A DNA stretch of 52,465 bases from a virus: the IMG/VR virus record IMGVR_UViG_3300045944_000450, positions 1 through 52,465 of that record; one strand, written 5' to 3'. Shown piece after piece: positions 14,823-24,601 of the stretch (position 1 is its first letter; each line of letters starts with the position of its first letter). The notes below the pieces were generated by a model. It was not told the origin of the DNA. It saw only the letters and a list, made by a program, of their open reading frames with translations, and searched no databases. The translations under genes were made by a program, and so were the position numbers.

Positions 14823-16490
14823 GTGCCGGCGGTGACGCAACCGGGCGTCCAGGACAGTGGCCCGACGGCCCTGGAGCGGACGTTAGGGGCCTTGCCCGAG
14901 GCCGTGCAACAGGCGGGCGGGCTGGCCGTCAAGACGGAAGAACTCCAGGCGCACCGGCAAAAAGTCTTTGATACGCTGAATGGGAAGGAACGGCATCAGG
15001 ACTTTCGGCTGGGCTTGCAGCCGGCGTATGACCAGTGGCGGCAAAATCCTGACTGGCAGACGTTGCCGGAACGGGTGACGGAAGAAGGCGGCAAACTCAT
15101 CGAGACGATGGGCGCCAATCTGTCGCCCTATGCCCGGCGCATCTTCCAGGACGATGCCAAGCAAACGCTGGCCGTCTTTCAGCAACGAGCCATCGAGGAG
15201 CGCACGAAACGGACGGAGGGCGCCACGGCCTTTACGTTTGCCCGGGAGTTGCAGCAAGGCCAAACGGCGCTCGCGCAGGCCCAGACGCCCTACGAGGTGC
15301 TCCTGGCCCAGGGGCAGCTGGAAGAGACGGTCAAGCGGTTTGTGGAGACCGGCCTGATTGATGGCGTCAAGGCGGCGACGGCGCTGAAAGGCACCTATGA
15401 TGCGGTGGCCGATGAACAGGTGCTGACGGCGATCGAAGCACAGCCGAGTGCGATGCGGGAGCAACTGCACGCGCAAGCCGCCAAACAACCTACGCGGGAG
15501 GATCTGCCGCTGTCCCGGCCCGAAAAGCTGGCCGAGCATGCGCAGCGGGCCTTTGAGGTGGAACAGCAACGCATCAACCAGCGCGAGCGTGCCGAGAAGA
15601 TGGCCGAGGTACGCTGGGGCAAGCAACAAGACCAGAACGCGGCGACGATTCGGGCGGAACTGTCCACTATCCTCCCGACGCAGGAGAACATTGCCCGGTA
15701 TGATGCGCTGCTGGCGGACGTGAATGCCAAGGCCGTCGGGCCACAGCCGCAAATTACGGGGGCGGCGCAGCAGGAGTTTACGAATCATATCCGCATCCTC
15801 CGGGCGACGGCGAGCCATCCCCGTGAGACGGATGATGGCCCGACCGAGCGCGATCTCATCATCAAGCTGGATGCCGCGAACAGTGAGCGGGACTACGCCG
15901 TGATGCGGCAGATGGTGGTGGAGCGGTCGGGGCTGCTCAAGCCGGAGACCTTCCAGCGCTTTATGAATACCATCCGGGAGCGGACGGTGGGCAGTCACTA
16001 CTCGCAGGATGCGGCCTATAAAGAAGGCACGCGGATTATTTATGGCAGCGATATTGCCGAAGGCACCTTTGTCAACATCATGCGCAGTTCGATGGCGGAA
16101 GACGAACAGAAACGCTTGCGCAATGCCATGGATAACTACCGCCAATCGTTTGAAGAACTCTGGAAGCAGGATCAGGCGCTGGCGCGGAGCCGGGCGTCTG
16201 AGTTGGCGCTGGATATGCGGTACAAGTACATGGATGTGCCGGGGAAGAAAGCCCTCTTTGATGCCTTACCCCGGCAACTCCAGGGACCGGATGGCCGCAG
16301 CGGTATCACGAATGAAGCCGAGGTGGATGCGATTATCCAGAAGGGGCCGGGCGATAAGGCTGAAAAGCAACGCGAGAAAGACCGATGGAAAAAGTGGTAT
16401 CAGAGTCGGGGTGAGGACGTGAAACCAAGCCCGTCTGGTGGGACTACTCCCGCCACGCAGCCCTGGAAACCTAAAGAGGTGCCGAACTGA
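14823..16490 (+). CDS. internal virion / ejection protein (T7 gp15-like position)
   Basis: This large helical protein is rich in Gln, Glu and Ala, with no cysteine cluster or membrane helix, as expected for the middle ejection protein. From GTG 14823 it has 555 residues. However, the frame is open back to the previous TAG, and the 28 added codons look coding (SYLAREALPSS). A Shine-Dalgarno AAGGA at 14730-14734 is correctly placed for an ACG at 14742, suggesting the ancestral start was ATG there. The listed GTG is the first canonical start. C-terminal DKAEKQREKDRWKKWYQSRG is charged. It overlaps the next gene by TGATG. Confidence 0.7.
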   Translation: MPAVTQPGVQDSGPTALERTLGALPEAVQQAGGLAVKTEELQAHRQKVFDTLNGKERHQDFRLGLQPAYDQWRQNPDWQTLPERVTEEGGKLIETMGANLSPYARRIFQDDAKQTLAVFQQRAIEERTKRTEGATAFTFARELQQGQTALAQAQTPYEVLLAQGQLEETVKRFVETGLIDGVKAATALKGTYDAVADEQVLTAIEAQPSAMREQLHAQAAKQPTREDLPLSRPEKLAEHAQRAFEVEQQRINQRERAEKMAEVRWGKQQDQNAATIRAELSTILPTQENIARYDALLADVNAKAVGPQPQITGAAQQEFTNHIRILRATASHPRETDDGPTERDLIIKLDAANSERDYAVMRQMVVERSGLLKPETFQRFMNTIRERTVGSHYSQDAAYKEGTRIIYGSDIAEGTFVNIMRSSMAEDEQKRLRNAMDNYRQSFEELWKQDQALARSRASELALDMRYKYMDVPGKKALFDALPRQLQGPDGRSGITNEAEVDAIIQKGPGDKAEKQREKDRWKKWYQSRGEDVKPSPSGGTTPATQPWKPKEVPN

Positions 16491-19400
16491 TGGCGGAGAC
16501 GGCCTACACGGATGACTTCTCCCCGTTGTTTCGTTCCACCCGTGATGCGATGGATGGCGCACGTTGGGATCAGACCTTGGCCGTGGGCCGCCGCCCCACG
16601 CAGGTGCAGACGCGCCAGGATGTATCCACGCTGGTGCGGGAGATTGCGCCCAAGTACGGGGTCGATCCCCGACTCGTCGAGGCGGTCATTGGCCTGGAGT
16701 CGGGCGGCCAGGCGGACGTGATCTCGCGGAAAGGGGCACAGGGGGTTATGCAGCTGATGCCGGGCACCGCGAAACGCTTTGGCGTCACCGATCCGCTTGA
16801 TCCAGCGCAAAACATCGAAGGGGGCGTCCGGTATCTGGCCTGGCTGCGCGATCAGTTTCCTGGACGGACGGATTTGCAACTGGCCGGGTATCACGCGGGC
16901 GAGGGGGCGGTGCGCAATGCGGGGTACACCATTCCCCAGACGCACGACGGCAACATGAGTACGGGGCAGTATGTGGCGACGGTGCTGCGGCGGTACACGC
17001 CGACGCTGCCGGGCGAAGAAGGCAGACCCGTGCTGGATGTGCGGGACGCGCTCGCGCGGCAGTCGGTGCGGGAAGGCACGCCGGGGCCGACGCTGCACGT
17101 CACGACAGACCCAAGCCAACTCAGCATGCAGGCGCGGGGTGGCAAGCCTGCGCAGGGGCTTCCAGGCGAAGGCGGGATACCGCCCTTAGACCTCAGCCGG
17201 GAAACGCAGCAGCATGTGATGGACTTGCCAGGCACCAGGCTCACCGTCGAGACGGACATGGGCAACCTGATGGCCCGCACCGCAGGCCAGCCGACGGCAC
17301 TCCAGCCCGGCCAACGGCCGTTTGATGCGGCGCATCCGGCCTTAGAGCCGGGCCTGGTCGAGGATCGGGCCGGGCGGATCGTCGGGGGCATTGCCACAGG
17401 CGCTGTCGGGATGGTCGAGAATCTCTTACAGAGCGTGGTCGCAGGGGAAAACCTTGTCGGACTGACGCGGCCCGCTGTTCCAGGGATGACCGATCCGATG
17501 GGGGTCGAGTTGCTGCTGCCACCGATTAAAGGTCTGGAGAAGTCCATTGCGCCACGGCTCGGCGGGGAAGCCCCGGACCTGGTGGACAAGCTGGCGAACG
17601 GCCTTGGCACCTCCCTCGCCAGCCTGTTGCCCGGCGCGGCGGCCCAACGGTTTCTGCGAGGCGTCTCGACGGTGGCGCCGAGGCTGGCTCGGCTGGGGGG
17701 TGCGGTCACGTCGGGCCTGATCGAGGCGGCGGGCGAAGCCGGGGGCGTCTACGAACAGATGGCGCCGATTGTGGGTGAGGGTGAAGCCAGCAAGCGGGCC
17801 CTCACGTCTTTTGCCGCGAATGCCGTCCTGGTGACGGCGACAGATAAGCTCGGCATCTTTGGGGAAGAAGGGCGCCTGCTGCGCCGGGCCCTGGCAGGGG
17901 CCATCAGCAACGGTGCACAAGAAGCGATGCAATACGACATCGAGCGGCGCCAACTTTGGGTCCCGGCGAACCACCAGGCGGCAGACGGCCTGAAAGCGGC
18001 AGGCTGGATCCAAGAAGGTGCGCGCCTGGTGAAGCCGTTTGCTGCAAAAGACATGGGTGAGGCGGCGCTGATTGGCATGCTCATTGGCGGGCCAGCAGCG
18101 GCAGCGGTGGGGGCGGTTGCCGAACGCGAGTTGCCCCAGATCCGTCAGGTGGTTGAGCAAGAACAGCGAGCAGTTGCTACGCAGATCCCTGACACGCTGG
18201 TGAAGGATCCGGAGGGCCAGCCGCTGCGGGTGTATCATGGGACACCAGCACCTTTTGACCAGTTTCGCATAGACACGGCGGTGGAAAATTCGCTGTATGG
18301 CCCTGGTATCTACTTTACGGACAATCCGCAAGTTGCCGAGGGTTATAGCAAGGGGCAGGCGCGTGGGCCAACGGCGCCGGACCTGTTGGTATCGCCAGAG
18401 GCAGCGCGGGAAGCGATTGCGAACGTACCTGACCTCTTGAACAGTGAACGCCGCGCGATGGCCGAGTTAGGAGATAACGAACTTGCGGAAACCATTGCCA
18501 ACATGGCCGAGCGCGGCTATGCGATTGACGCGCCCAACCTGATAAGCACTTTTGCTGGGCAACCCAATATTCGCCCTGCCTATCTGAACATTACCAACCC
18601 TTTTGATATCAATGCCGATCTCTCCGCAGCGCAAGTCCGGGCCTTGCTAGGTCAAATGCCAGAAACCACTAGGCCGGTGTTAGAAGGATTGACGCAGGAG
18701 TGGGAGGCGCGGGGGTGGCAGGGCGTCAATGCGGATGATGTGTATGATCTTCTGACACGGGCCTTTGGCGGCGACAAGGCGGCTGCCAATCGGTTTCTCC
18801 AGCAGCAAGGCTATGATGGCATTGCTCATACAGGCGGCCAGGTAAGCGGCGGCGAGTCACATCAAGTCTATATTGCCTTCTCGCCTGAGCAGGTGATCCC
18901 GGCCTTTTCGATTGACGCGGCTCTGCAAGCCGTCCAGCAGCCTGACACGCCGCCGCCTGGCGTCGAGCCGTCCACCTGGCAGCGCTGGGGGGCGTATCTC
19001 ACCAACCTGTTGCCGGACATCCAGCCGGGACCTGGGGGGCGTGGTGGCTTTCTGGGCGGGGAACGCGGTTCCCTGGGGACGGGCGCACCGACGTTACGGA
19101 TGGGCGCCGAGGGGTTGACGCCGGAGCGCTACCGCACGCCCAGCGGGGGGTGGCGTATTCCGTTGCGCGATATGCCGAGCCAGGAGCTTGACCTCAAAGA
19201 TTTTATCGTCCAGCAAGGCGGGATTAAGCTCGCAGGCGAAGAACTCCGCGGCGAACTGGAAGCGGTCATTAGCCGGAAGGAAACCGGGCTCGTTGGGCTC
19301 CAGAACAATGCGAGCGGCATGAGCCTGCAAGCGATGGCGGAGACCGCAGCCGAACAGGGCTTTATCCCGAGCGCGGATAAAGAAGCGTTGTTGCAAGCGC

Positions 19401-22400
19401 TGGATCGCAACATTGTCCAGGGCCATCCGGTGCCGAGTGTCTACGCCACGGGGCGGATTGCGCTGCTCGATGATCCGTATGTGAGTGCCGGGTATCAAGC
19501 GGTCCTGGATGCGGTCGAGGCGGTCCGAGGACGCACCGAAGAACAGGTGGCGGGGGTTCGCCATCGGCGGGCCGTGCATGCCGAAGCGGCGGCCCTGATC
19601 GAGGAAGGCGCCTTCTCGCATGACGATATCCGGGAGATCTTCCCCAATACCACGCTGAACGACACGATGGCCTCGGCGCTGGTGCAATCGCTGAACACGA
19701 TCGGCGAAGAGATGGCCGATGCGGCGCAGCGCTATCTCGATGCGGGCGCCCGGGTGGGCTCCCACGAGGAAGCGAGTCTGCAAGAGCTGATGGCGCTGCT
19801 GGCGGAACTGGACCCGATTCGCCTGGGCGTCAGTGCGGCACAGTCGCGGGGCCTGGGCATCCTGAATGACCCGCTCAGTGGGTATACGCAGTTTCTGAAT
19901 AACCTCCACAGAGCCCTGGAAACGGCGCCGGACAAGACCATGGCCCAGATTGCGAAGAACATTCTGGCGGCCAAACCTCAGCAAGCGCTGACGAAAGAAG
20001 AGTTAGCGAAGAATCCTGAACGCCTGGCCGAGATCTTTGCGGCCCAGCGGGAGATGATCGAACGCTTTCAGGCGAGTCCGTTGCCATTCCAGTTGGAACA
20101 GCAAGAACCGGGCAATCTGGCCCTGTTTGAACAGCGCACGCCCGAGCAACAAGCGCTGGTCGAGGCGGCGTATACCCCGGAAGGGGACGCCCGGACCCCG
20201 CAGGAATGGGATCAGGTCTTTCGCGCGCAGGCGCAAGCCCGACTGCTGGAAGCCTGGCAAGCCGGGGAGTTTGAACGGCAACGGGCGCGGGACGCGATCT
20301 ATGAGGACATGGTCAACCTCAATCAGCAACGGGAGGCCGCGCGTCAGCGAGCCATGGAGGATTGGAGTGCCGAGGATCGGGCGCGCGATGAGGCGTATCA
20401 GCAGGCACGCGAAGTCTGGGCACGGCAGGCCGTCGAGCGGGCCGATGCACGCTGGCGAGAAGGGATGCGGGACTATCGGCAATTCCAGGAAGACCTCCGC
20501 CAGGGCTACCAGGGCCGGCAGCTCGATCTGCCCCCACGCGAAGGCGAGCCACGCCGCGAGCCGACACAGTTGCTGTTGCTCGATGAATACCGGGAAGTCC
20601 AGCAGGCGCTGACGGACTACCGCGAAGGACGGGCCACAGAGGCACAACAGGACTTGCTCGATGCCGTGTTGCGGCCCTGGACGGCGACGCAAGAGCAACT
20701 GAAGCTGCCACGCATGAAGAATTTGATCGCGTCCATGTGGCCCGGCTTGCGGCCCTGGGACGTGACGGAGGAGCGGTTGCAGGCACAGTTGCAGGAGCTC
20801 GCGCGGGCACAGGCGCAGGCACCGGCGCAGTTGCCGGTGATGAAAGCTCTGATGGAGTCCACGCGGCCCGGTTTTGAGGCGTACTTTCGGGAACTGATGT
20901 ATAACGCCTGGCTCTCGAATCCTTCAACGCATATTACCAACTTTGTCAGCAATCTGGGGGTGACGGCCTGGGCGCTGCCGGAGCGCTATTTGGCGCAGTG
21001 GTATCAAGATGATGCGTCCGGTGTGCCGCGGGGGGAGGCTAGCGCCATGCTCTACGGGCTGGTGCATGGGATTCAGGATGCGTGGACGCTGGCCTATCGG
21101 TCGTTCAAAGCCGGGCAGCCGCTCTCGGGCCTGGGCCGGGAATATACCCGGGAGCCGGTGGCGACAGCGCAAAACATGGGACTGAATCCGGAGAGCGCCT
21201 TTGGCAAGTTTGTCAACTTCTTCTTTGAGTATATTGGTCTGGGCAGTGGGGGGCGGTTGCCCTCGCGAGCCCTGATGGCCTCCGATGAGTTCTTCAAGAT
21301 GCTCAACTACCGGGCCGAGCTGAACGCCCTGGCCTACCGCGATGCCGTGCGGCATGGCTACGAAGGCACGGCGTTTGCCGAGCATGTGACGAAGGTGATT
21401 AGTAGCCCGCAGCTCAGTCAGATCCAGGAAGCCTCGAAAACGTTTAGTATCATCCAAACGTTTCAGAATGCACTCACGCCGGGCGGGGTCGGGGAATTCA
21501 TGCAGGGTATCTCAAACTATAGTCCCCGGATGTTCGGGACGGAGCAGCGGTTTCCCGTTGGGACGACGATTCTTCCGTTTGTCCAGACCCCGAGCAACAT
21601 TGCCCGGTACGCCTTTGAACGCACACCGCTGGGGGTCTTTCTCGGTACCTATCACGACGACCTCCGGGCCGGAGGTGAACGGGCGGATCTGGCGCAAGCG
21701 AAGATCGACCTGGGCACGTTCGCCATGGTGGGCCTGGCGGGGCTCGCGCTGTCTGGCAGACTGACCGGGCGCGGGCCGGAGGATCGGGATTTACGAGAAA
21801 TCTGGCTCCAAACCTATCGGCCGTACAGTGTGAAGCTCCCCACGGGCCAATGGGTCAGCCTGGATCGCTTTGAACCGGCGGGCACGCTGGTCAAGATGAT
21901 CGGCGATCTCGTGCAGGTGGCGGGAGAAGCCAACGTCGAAACCTGGACGAAGGCCACGCTGGCGCCCATCGTCATCTTTCTCAAGGGCGTCACCAATGCG
22001 ACGTATTTTCAGTCCCTGAGTGAATTCTTCGATATTATGGCGCCCGACTTTGCGAGCAAAGATCAGGAGTGGGGGGCCAAGCTCCAGCGCTTTGGCCGAC
22101 AGAAAGGCGCCGGGATGCTGATTCCCTCCTCGCTGATGGCGGCAACGGCACGGTTTCTCGATCCGGTTGAGCGGGATGCACAATCGCTCGTGGATGCCCT
22201 GTATACCCGTATTCCGGGGTGGAAGGATGATATTCCGGCCCGGCGCACGCTCGGTGGCGAGAAAGTGTTGTTTGGGTCTGGGATTCAGCCAGACATCTTC
22301 GCAAACTTCGTGGGGGCGTACTCGCCCGTAAAACTGGGCAGTGGCAAGATGCTCCTGGCCGATCAAGAAATGCTTAAAAACAAGATGTCGATTGACAAAC

Positions 22401-22957
22401 CCTCGCGGAGTCTGGCGCATAAAGCCGTGCCGCTCGGTAAGCTGGCTGAGAATGTCCCTACGGACCCGGGCCAACTGGAACCGTTACGTCTCACGCCGGA
22501 ACAGTATGAACGCCGTATTGTGCTGTCAGCGGGCAATGAAGTACAGGCACAGAAGCTGGGCCTGGAGCTTCCGGCTCATCTGATTGACAAGTTAGTGAGT
22601 GATCTCAGCCGCGAATATAACGCCGTGCCTCCGAAGGAGGTCCGCAGCCTGACCAATTTTCTGAACTGGGCCGCCGAGCAGGACCACTATAAGGCACAAA
22701 CGTCCGGGCCGGGTGAGGGGAAAGAACAGCTCTTCCAACGGGCGATTTTCTTCTATCGGCAGTTGGGGGAACAGCTCTTACTCCAGCAAGACAAGAGCCT
22801 GCTGACTCAGGCCGGGGAAAGTCAGATTATGGCCACGATACGCCAATTACCGCTGGCGCAACGGCCAGGGACAGCCCAGAGCATGCGGACAGGGTTAAGC
22901 GAGGCAGCCACGCGGACGCAGAAGCAACTAGGCTTACACGTCGGAGCACCGAAGTAA
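16490..22957 (+). CDS. giant ejected polyvalent protein: lytic transglycosylase + ADP-ribosyltransferase-like + gp16-like C-terminus
   Basis: This 2155-residue protein is the last internal virion protein. Residues about 40-170 form an SLT-type lytic transglycosylase: LVEAVIGLESGGQ with catalytic Glu70, GVMQLMPGTAKRFGV, NIEGGVRYLAWL and LAGYHAGEGAV. This domain opens murein during genome entry. Residues about 581-803 resemble ART-PolyVal ADP-ribosyltransferases: YHGTP (582-586), GIYFTD (606-611) and HQVYIAFSPEQV (791-802). The middle is helical. From about 1460 on it is helical with several hydrophobic segments (NPSTHITNFVSNLGVTAWAL; TFAMVGLAGLALSG), consistent with a channel part. Starts overlap by TGATG. 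The ART activity would act on the host at infection; inferred from motifs only. Confidence 0.8.
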   Translation: MAETAYTDDFSPLFRSTRDAMDGARWDQTLAVGRRPTQVQTRQDVSTLVREIAPKYGVDPRLVEAVIGLESGGQADVISRKGAQGVMQLMPGTAKRFGVTDPLDPAQNIEGGVRYLAWLRDQFPGRTDLQLAGYHAGEGAVRNAGYTIPQTHDGNMSTGQYVATVLRRYTPTLPGEEGRPVLDVRDALARQSVREGTPGPTLHVTTDPSQLSMQARGGKPAQGLPGEGGIPPLDLSRETQQHVMDLPGTRLTVETDMGNLMARTAGQPTALQPGQRPFDAAHPALEPGLVEDRAGRIVGGIATGAVGMVENLLQSVVAGENLVGLTRPAVPGMTDPMGVELLLPPIKGLEKSIAPRLGGEAPDLVDKLANGLGTSLASLLPGAAAQRFLRGVSTVAPRLARLGGAVTSGLIEAAGEAGGVYEQMAPIVGEGEASKRALTSFAANAVLVTATDKLGIFGEEGRLLRRALAGAISNGAQEAMQYDIERRQLWVPANHQAADGLKAAGWIQEGARLVKPFAAKDMGEAALIGMLIGGPAAAAVGAVAERELPQIRQVVEQEQRAVATQIPDTLVKDPEGQPLRVYHGTPAPFDQFRIDTAVENSLYGPGIYFTDNPQVAEGYSKGQARGPTAPDLLVSPEAAREAIANVPDLLNSERRAMAELGDNELAETIANMAERGYAIDAPNLISTFAGQPNIRPAYLNITNPFDINADLSAAQVRALLGQMPETTRPVLEGLTQEWEARGWQGVNADDVYDLLTRAFGGDKAAANRFLQQQGYDGIAHTGGQVSGGESHQVYIAFSPEQVIPAFSIDAALQAVQQPDTPPPGVEPSTWQRWGAYLTNLLPDIQPGPGGRGGFLGGERGSLGTGAPTLRMGAEGLTPERYRTPSGGWRIPLRDMPSQELDLKDFIVQQGGIKLAGEELRGELEAVISRKETGLVGLQNNASGMSLQAMAETAAEQGFIPSADKEALLQALDRNIVQGHPVPSVYATGRIALLDDPYVSAGYQAVLDAVEAVRGRTEEQVAGVRHRRAVHAEAAALIEEGAFSHDDIREIFPNTTLNDTMASALVQSLNTIGEEMADAAQRYLDAGARVGSHEEASLQELMALLAELDPIRLGVSAAQSRGLGILNDPLSGYTQFLNNLHRALETAPDKTMAQIAKNILAAKPQQALTKEELAKNPERLAEIFAAQREMIERFQASPLPFQLEQQEPGNLALFEQRTPEQQALVEAAYTPEGDARTPQEWDQVFRAQAQARLLEAWQAGEFERQRARDAIYEDMVNLNQQREAARQRAMEDWSAEDRARDEAYQQAREVWARQAVERADARWREGMRDYRQFQEDLRQGYQGRQLDLPPREGEPRREPTQLLLLDEYREVQQALTDYREGRATEAQQDLLDAVLRPWTATQEQLKLPRMKNLIASMWPGLRPWDVTEERLQAQLQELARAQAQAPAQLPVMKALMESTRPGFEAYFRELMYNAWLSNPSTHITNFVSNLGVTAWALPERYLAQWYQDDASGVPRGEASAMLYGLVHGIQDAWTLAYRSFKAGQPLSGLGREYTREPVATAQNMGLNPESAFGKFVNFFFEYIGLGSGGRLPSRALMASDEFFKMLNYRAELNALAYRDAVRHGYEGTAFAEHVTKVISSPQLSQIQEASKTFSIIQTFQNALTPGGVGEFMQGISNYSPRMFGTEQRFPVGTTILPFVQTPSNIARYAFERTPLGVFLGTYHDDLRAGGERADLAQAKIDLGTFAMVGLAGLALSGRLTGRGPEDRDLREIWLQTYRPYSVKLPTGQWVSLDRFEPAGTLVKMIGDLVQVAGEANVETWTKATLAPIVIFLKGVTNATYFQSLSEFFDIMAPDFASKDQEWGAKLQRFGRQKGAGMLIPSSLMAATARFLDPVERDAQSLVDALYTRIPGWKDDIPARRTLGGEKVLFGSGIQPDIFANFVGAYSPVKLGSGKMLLADQEMLKNKMSIDKPSRSLAHKAVPLGKLAENVPTDPGQLEPLRLTPEQYERRIVLSAGNEVQAQKLGLELPAHLIDKLVSDLSREYNAVPPKEVRSLTNFLNWAAEQDHYKAQTSGPGEGKEQLFQRAIFFYRQLGEQLLLQQDKSLLTQAGESQIMATIRQLPLAQRPGTAQSMRTGLSEAATRTQKQLGLHVGAPK

Positions 22958-23823
22958 TGACGCAAGCGGCAATTATCCCTTGGACCTTCTATATTGCTGA
23001 CAGTTTCCAGACTGTTTTCCCCTACCCCTGGCGCATTGGCGCCGCCAGTGACCTCGAGGTGTACCTGGCGGATATTCTCACGACGGCGTACACCGTGACC
23101 AACGTCGGTAATGCCACGGGCGGTACGGTCGTGTTCTTCACACCGCCACCAGCGGGGCAGATCGTCTTCATCCGGCGGCATACCCCGCAGACGCAAGAGA
23201 CGGATTACCTCAACCATGACCCGTTTGCCGCTGAGACGCACGAGGCCGCCCTCGATAAGTTGACGCGCCTGGTGCAAGACCTCTACGAGCGCATCGCCCG
23301 GAGCCCGGCGTTTGGCGTCTCCGCGCCCAATGTCCTGCGCAATCTGGTCTTTCCGGGGCCGGAGCCGCTCAAGCTGATCGGGTGGAGTGGCAGCGGGACC
23401 GAACTCACGTTGTTTGATCGGGCACTCACCTCGGTTACGGTCCCGCCGAGCACTGGCGAGGTGCATGGTGTGAGTACAGTGACGGTGCCGAGCGTTGGGG
23501 GCGCAGCGTTTCTGACCGCAGTGGCAGCGATTCCGGCTGGCGTGCAGGTAAAGGGGGTTGGATACAGGTGTGTCACGGCTTTTAGTACCGAAAACAGTTT
23601 AGCATCGCTGGATCTGGGGGGTATGGGGCTCGAAGCGGGCTGGGGACGTGGCCTGGGTATCGTGGCGAATGCGGTGAACAACATCGGGCAGATGCGGGCG
23701 GATATGCCCCATACGTCCACGGCCCATGACATTCTCATGGTAGCGAATCCTCCAGGTGCCCGTTTTGGGAGCAGCGGGCTAGCGCGGCTTTCTATTTTCT
23801 GGATGACGCTGACGCCGTTATAG
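22957..23823 (+). CDS. tail fibre base, T7 gp17 N-terminal-like
   Basis: This 288-residue protein carries at residues about 8-120 the T7 fibre N-terminal domain pattern, which docks fibres to the tail nozzle. Segments are FQTVFPYPWRI, DLEVYLADILTT, VVFFTPPPAGQIVFIRRHTP and DPFAAETHEAALDKLTRLVQDLYERI. The rest is a short beta-rich body. The ATG overlaps the previous TAA. It is much shorter than a full fibre (T7 gp17 is 553 residues), so it probably acts as an adaptor to which the spikes encoded downstream attach. It has no signal peptide, unlike those spikes. Confidence 0.85.
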   Translation: MTQAAIIPWTFYIADSFQTVFPYPWRIGAASDLEVYLADILTTAYTVTNVGNATGGTVVFFTPPPAGQIVFIRRHTPQTQETDYLNHDPFAAETHEAALDKLTRLVQDLYERIARSPAFGVSAPNVLRNLVFPGPEPLKLIGWSGSGTELTLFDRALTSVTVPPSTGEVHGVSTVTVPSVGGAAFLTAVAAIPAGVQVKGVGYRCVTAFSTENSLASLDLGGMGLEAGWGRGLGIVANAVNNIGQMRADMPHTSTAHDILMVANPPGARFGSSGLARLSIFWMTLTPL

Positions 23824-23826
23824 GGA

Positions 23827-24480
23827 TCAAAGCAGATGCCTCCATGTTTTGCCTCGGACAATAACCGAGATATTACTTTTTGTGCAGGCATAGTCGCGCG
23901 CAAGTGTCTGCAAAGAATCGCCTTGTTGATGACGTGCACGTATTGTACGCACATCGTCATTCGTTAAGTGAGCCGCATGATGCTTTTCGCCTCGTCGGAT
24001 CAAATGAGGAAATTTCTTCATTGCGTTGTTTGCGGCGCGCGCAGTTCTGTTGTCACGCATAGCATCAGCCATATTGTCTTTTTGGGTGCCTGGATGCAGA
24101 TGGTCAAAGTTGACGCACGAACGATTGTGGCAGTAATGACAAGACTGCAATGGTTTCAGAAGGCGCTTGTTATGATGCAGTTCCCAGGCAGCACGATGGG
24201 CGCCAATCTTTTTCCCCTCAGAATATGCTGTGAACTCGCCATACCCATTAGGGCTGCAATACCCTTGCCATGGCCAACAGCAATACGGACAGTCTTTCCC
24301 ATGGCTACAAACCTGGACAAATCGTGTAAAGCGTATGGCTACGGGCGTGGTTCGATATTTACTCGAACAGGACGGCGAGCAAAACTTGTTTTTGCCACAG
24401 CTATCACGAACCGGCGTCACACGAAACGACTTCCCGCATTCCTGGCAGACACATGGAACGTATTGTGCGGCTTTCGGCAT
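23827..24480 (-). CDS. HNH homing endonuclease
   Basis: This 217-residue protein is encoded against all its neighbours and ends 4 nt from the fibre stop. The start at 24480 (MPKAAQYVPC...) has a GGGAG/GGAAG site; the longer reading from 24603 begins in non-coding sequence. N-terminal CxxC pairs (C10/C12-C15, C34-C38) form zinc ribbons. The HNH region follows at about 92-145 (HRAAWELHHNK, SCHYCHNRSCVNFDHLHPGT), and residues 171-217 are a DNA-binding helix-turn-helix of the kind found at the end of homing nucleases, with GKTWRHLL. It is a selfish gene lying between fibre and spike genes. Confidence 0.85.
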   Translation of the reverse strand: MPKAAQYVPCVCQECGKSFRVTPVRDSCGKNKFCSPSCSSKYRTTPVAIRFTRFVQVCSHGKDCPYCCWPWQGYCSPNGYGEFTAYSEGKKIGAHRAAWELHHNKRLLKPLQSCHYCHNRSCVNFDHLHPGTQKDNMADAMRDNRTARAANNAMKKFPHLIRRGEKHHAAHLTNDDVRTIRARHQQGDSLQTLARDYACTKSNISVIVRGKTWRHLL

Positions 24481-24601
24481 GCTTCCACTCCCTCTGTGGT
24501 CCCTACAAGGTGTGCTACGGCAACAGGTAGGGTTGCCTGGTTTCGCGTCGCGAACGCTAGCCGTAACACGTTGAAGTATAACATGGAAGGAGCTTCCCTG
24601 C

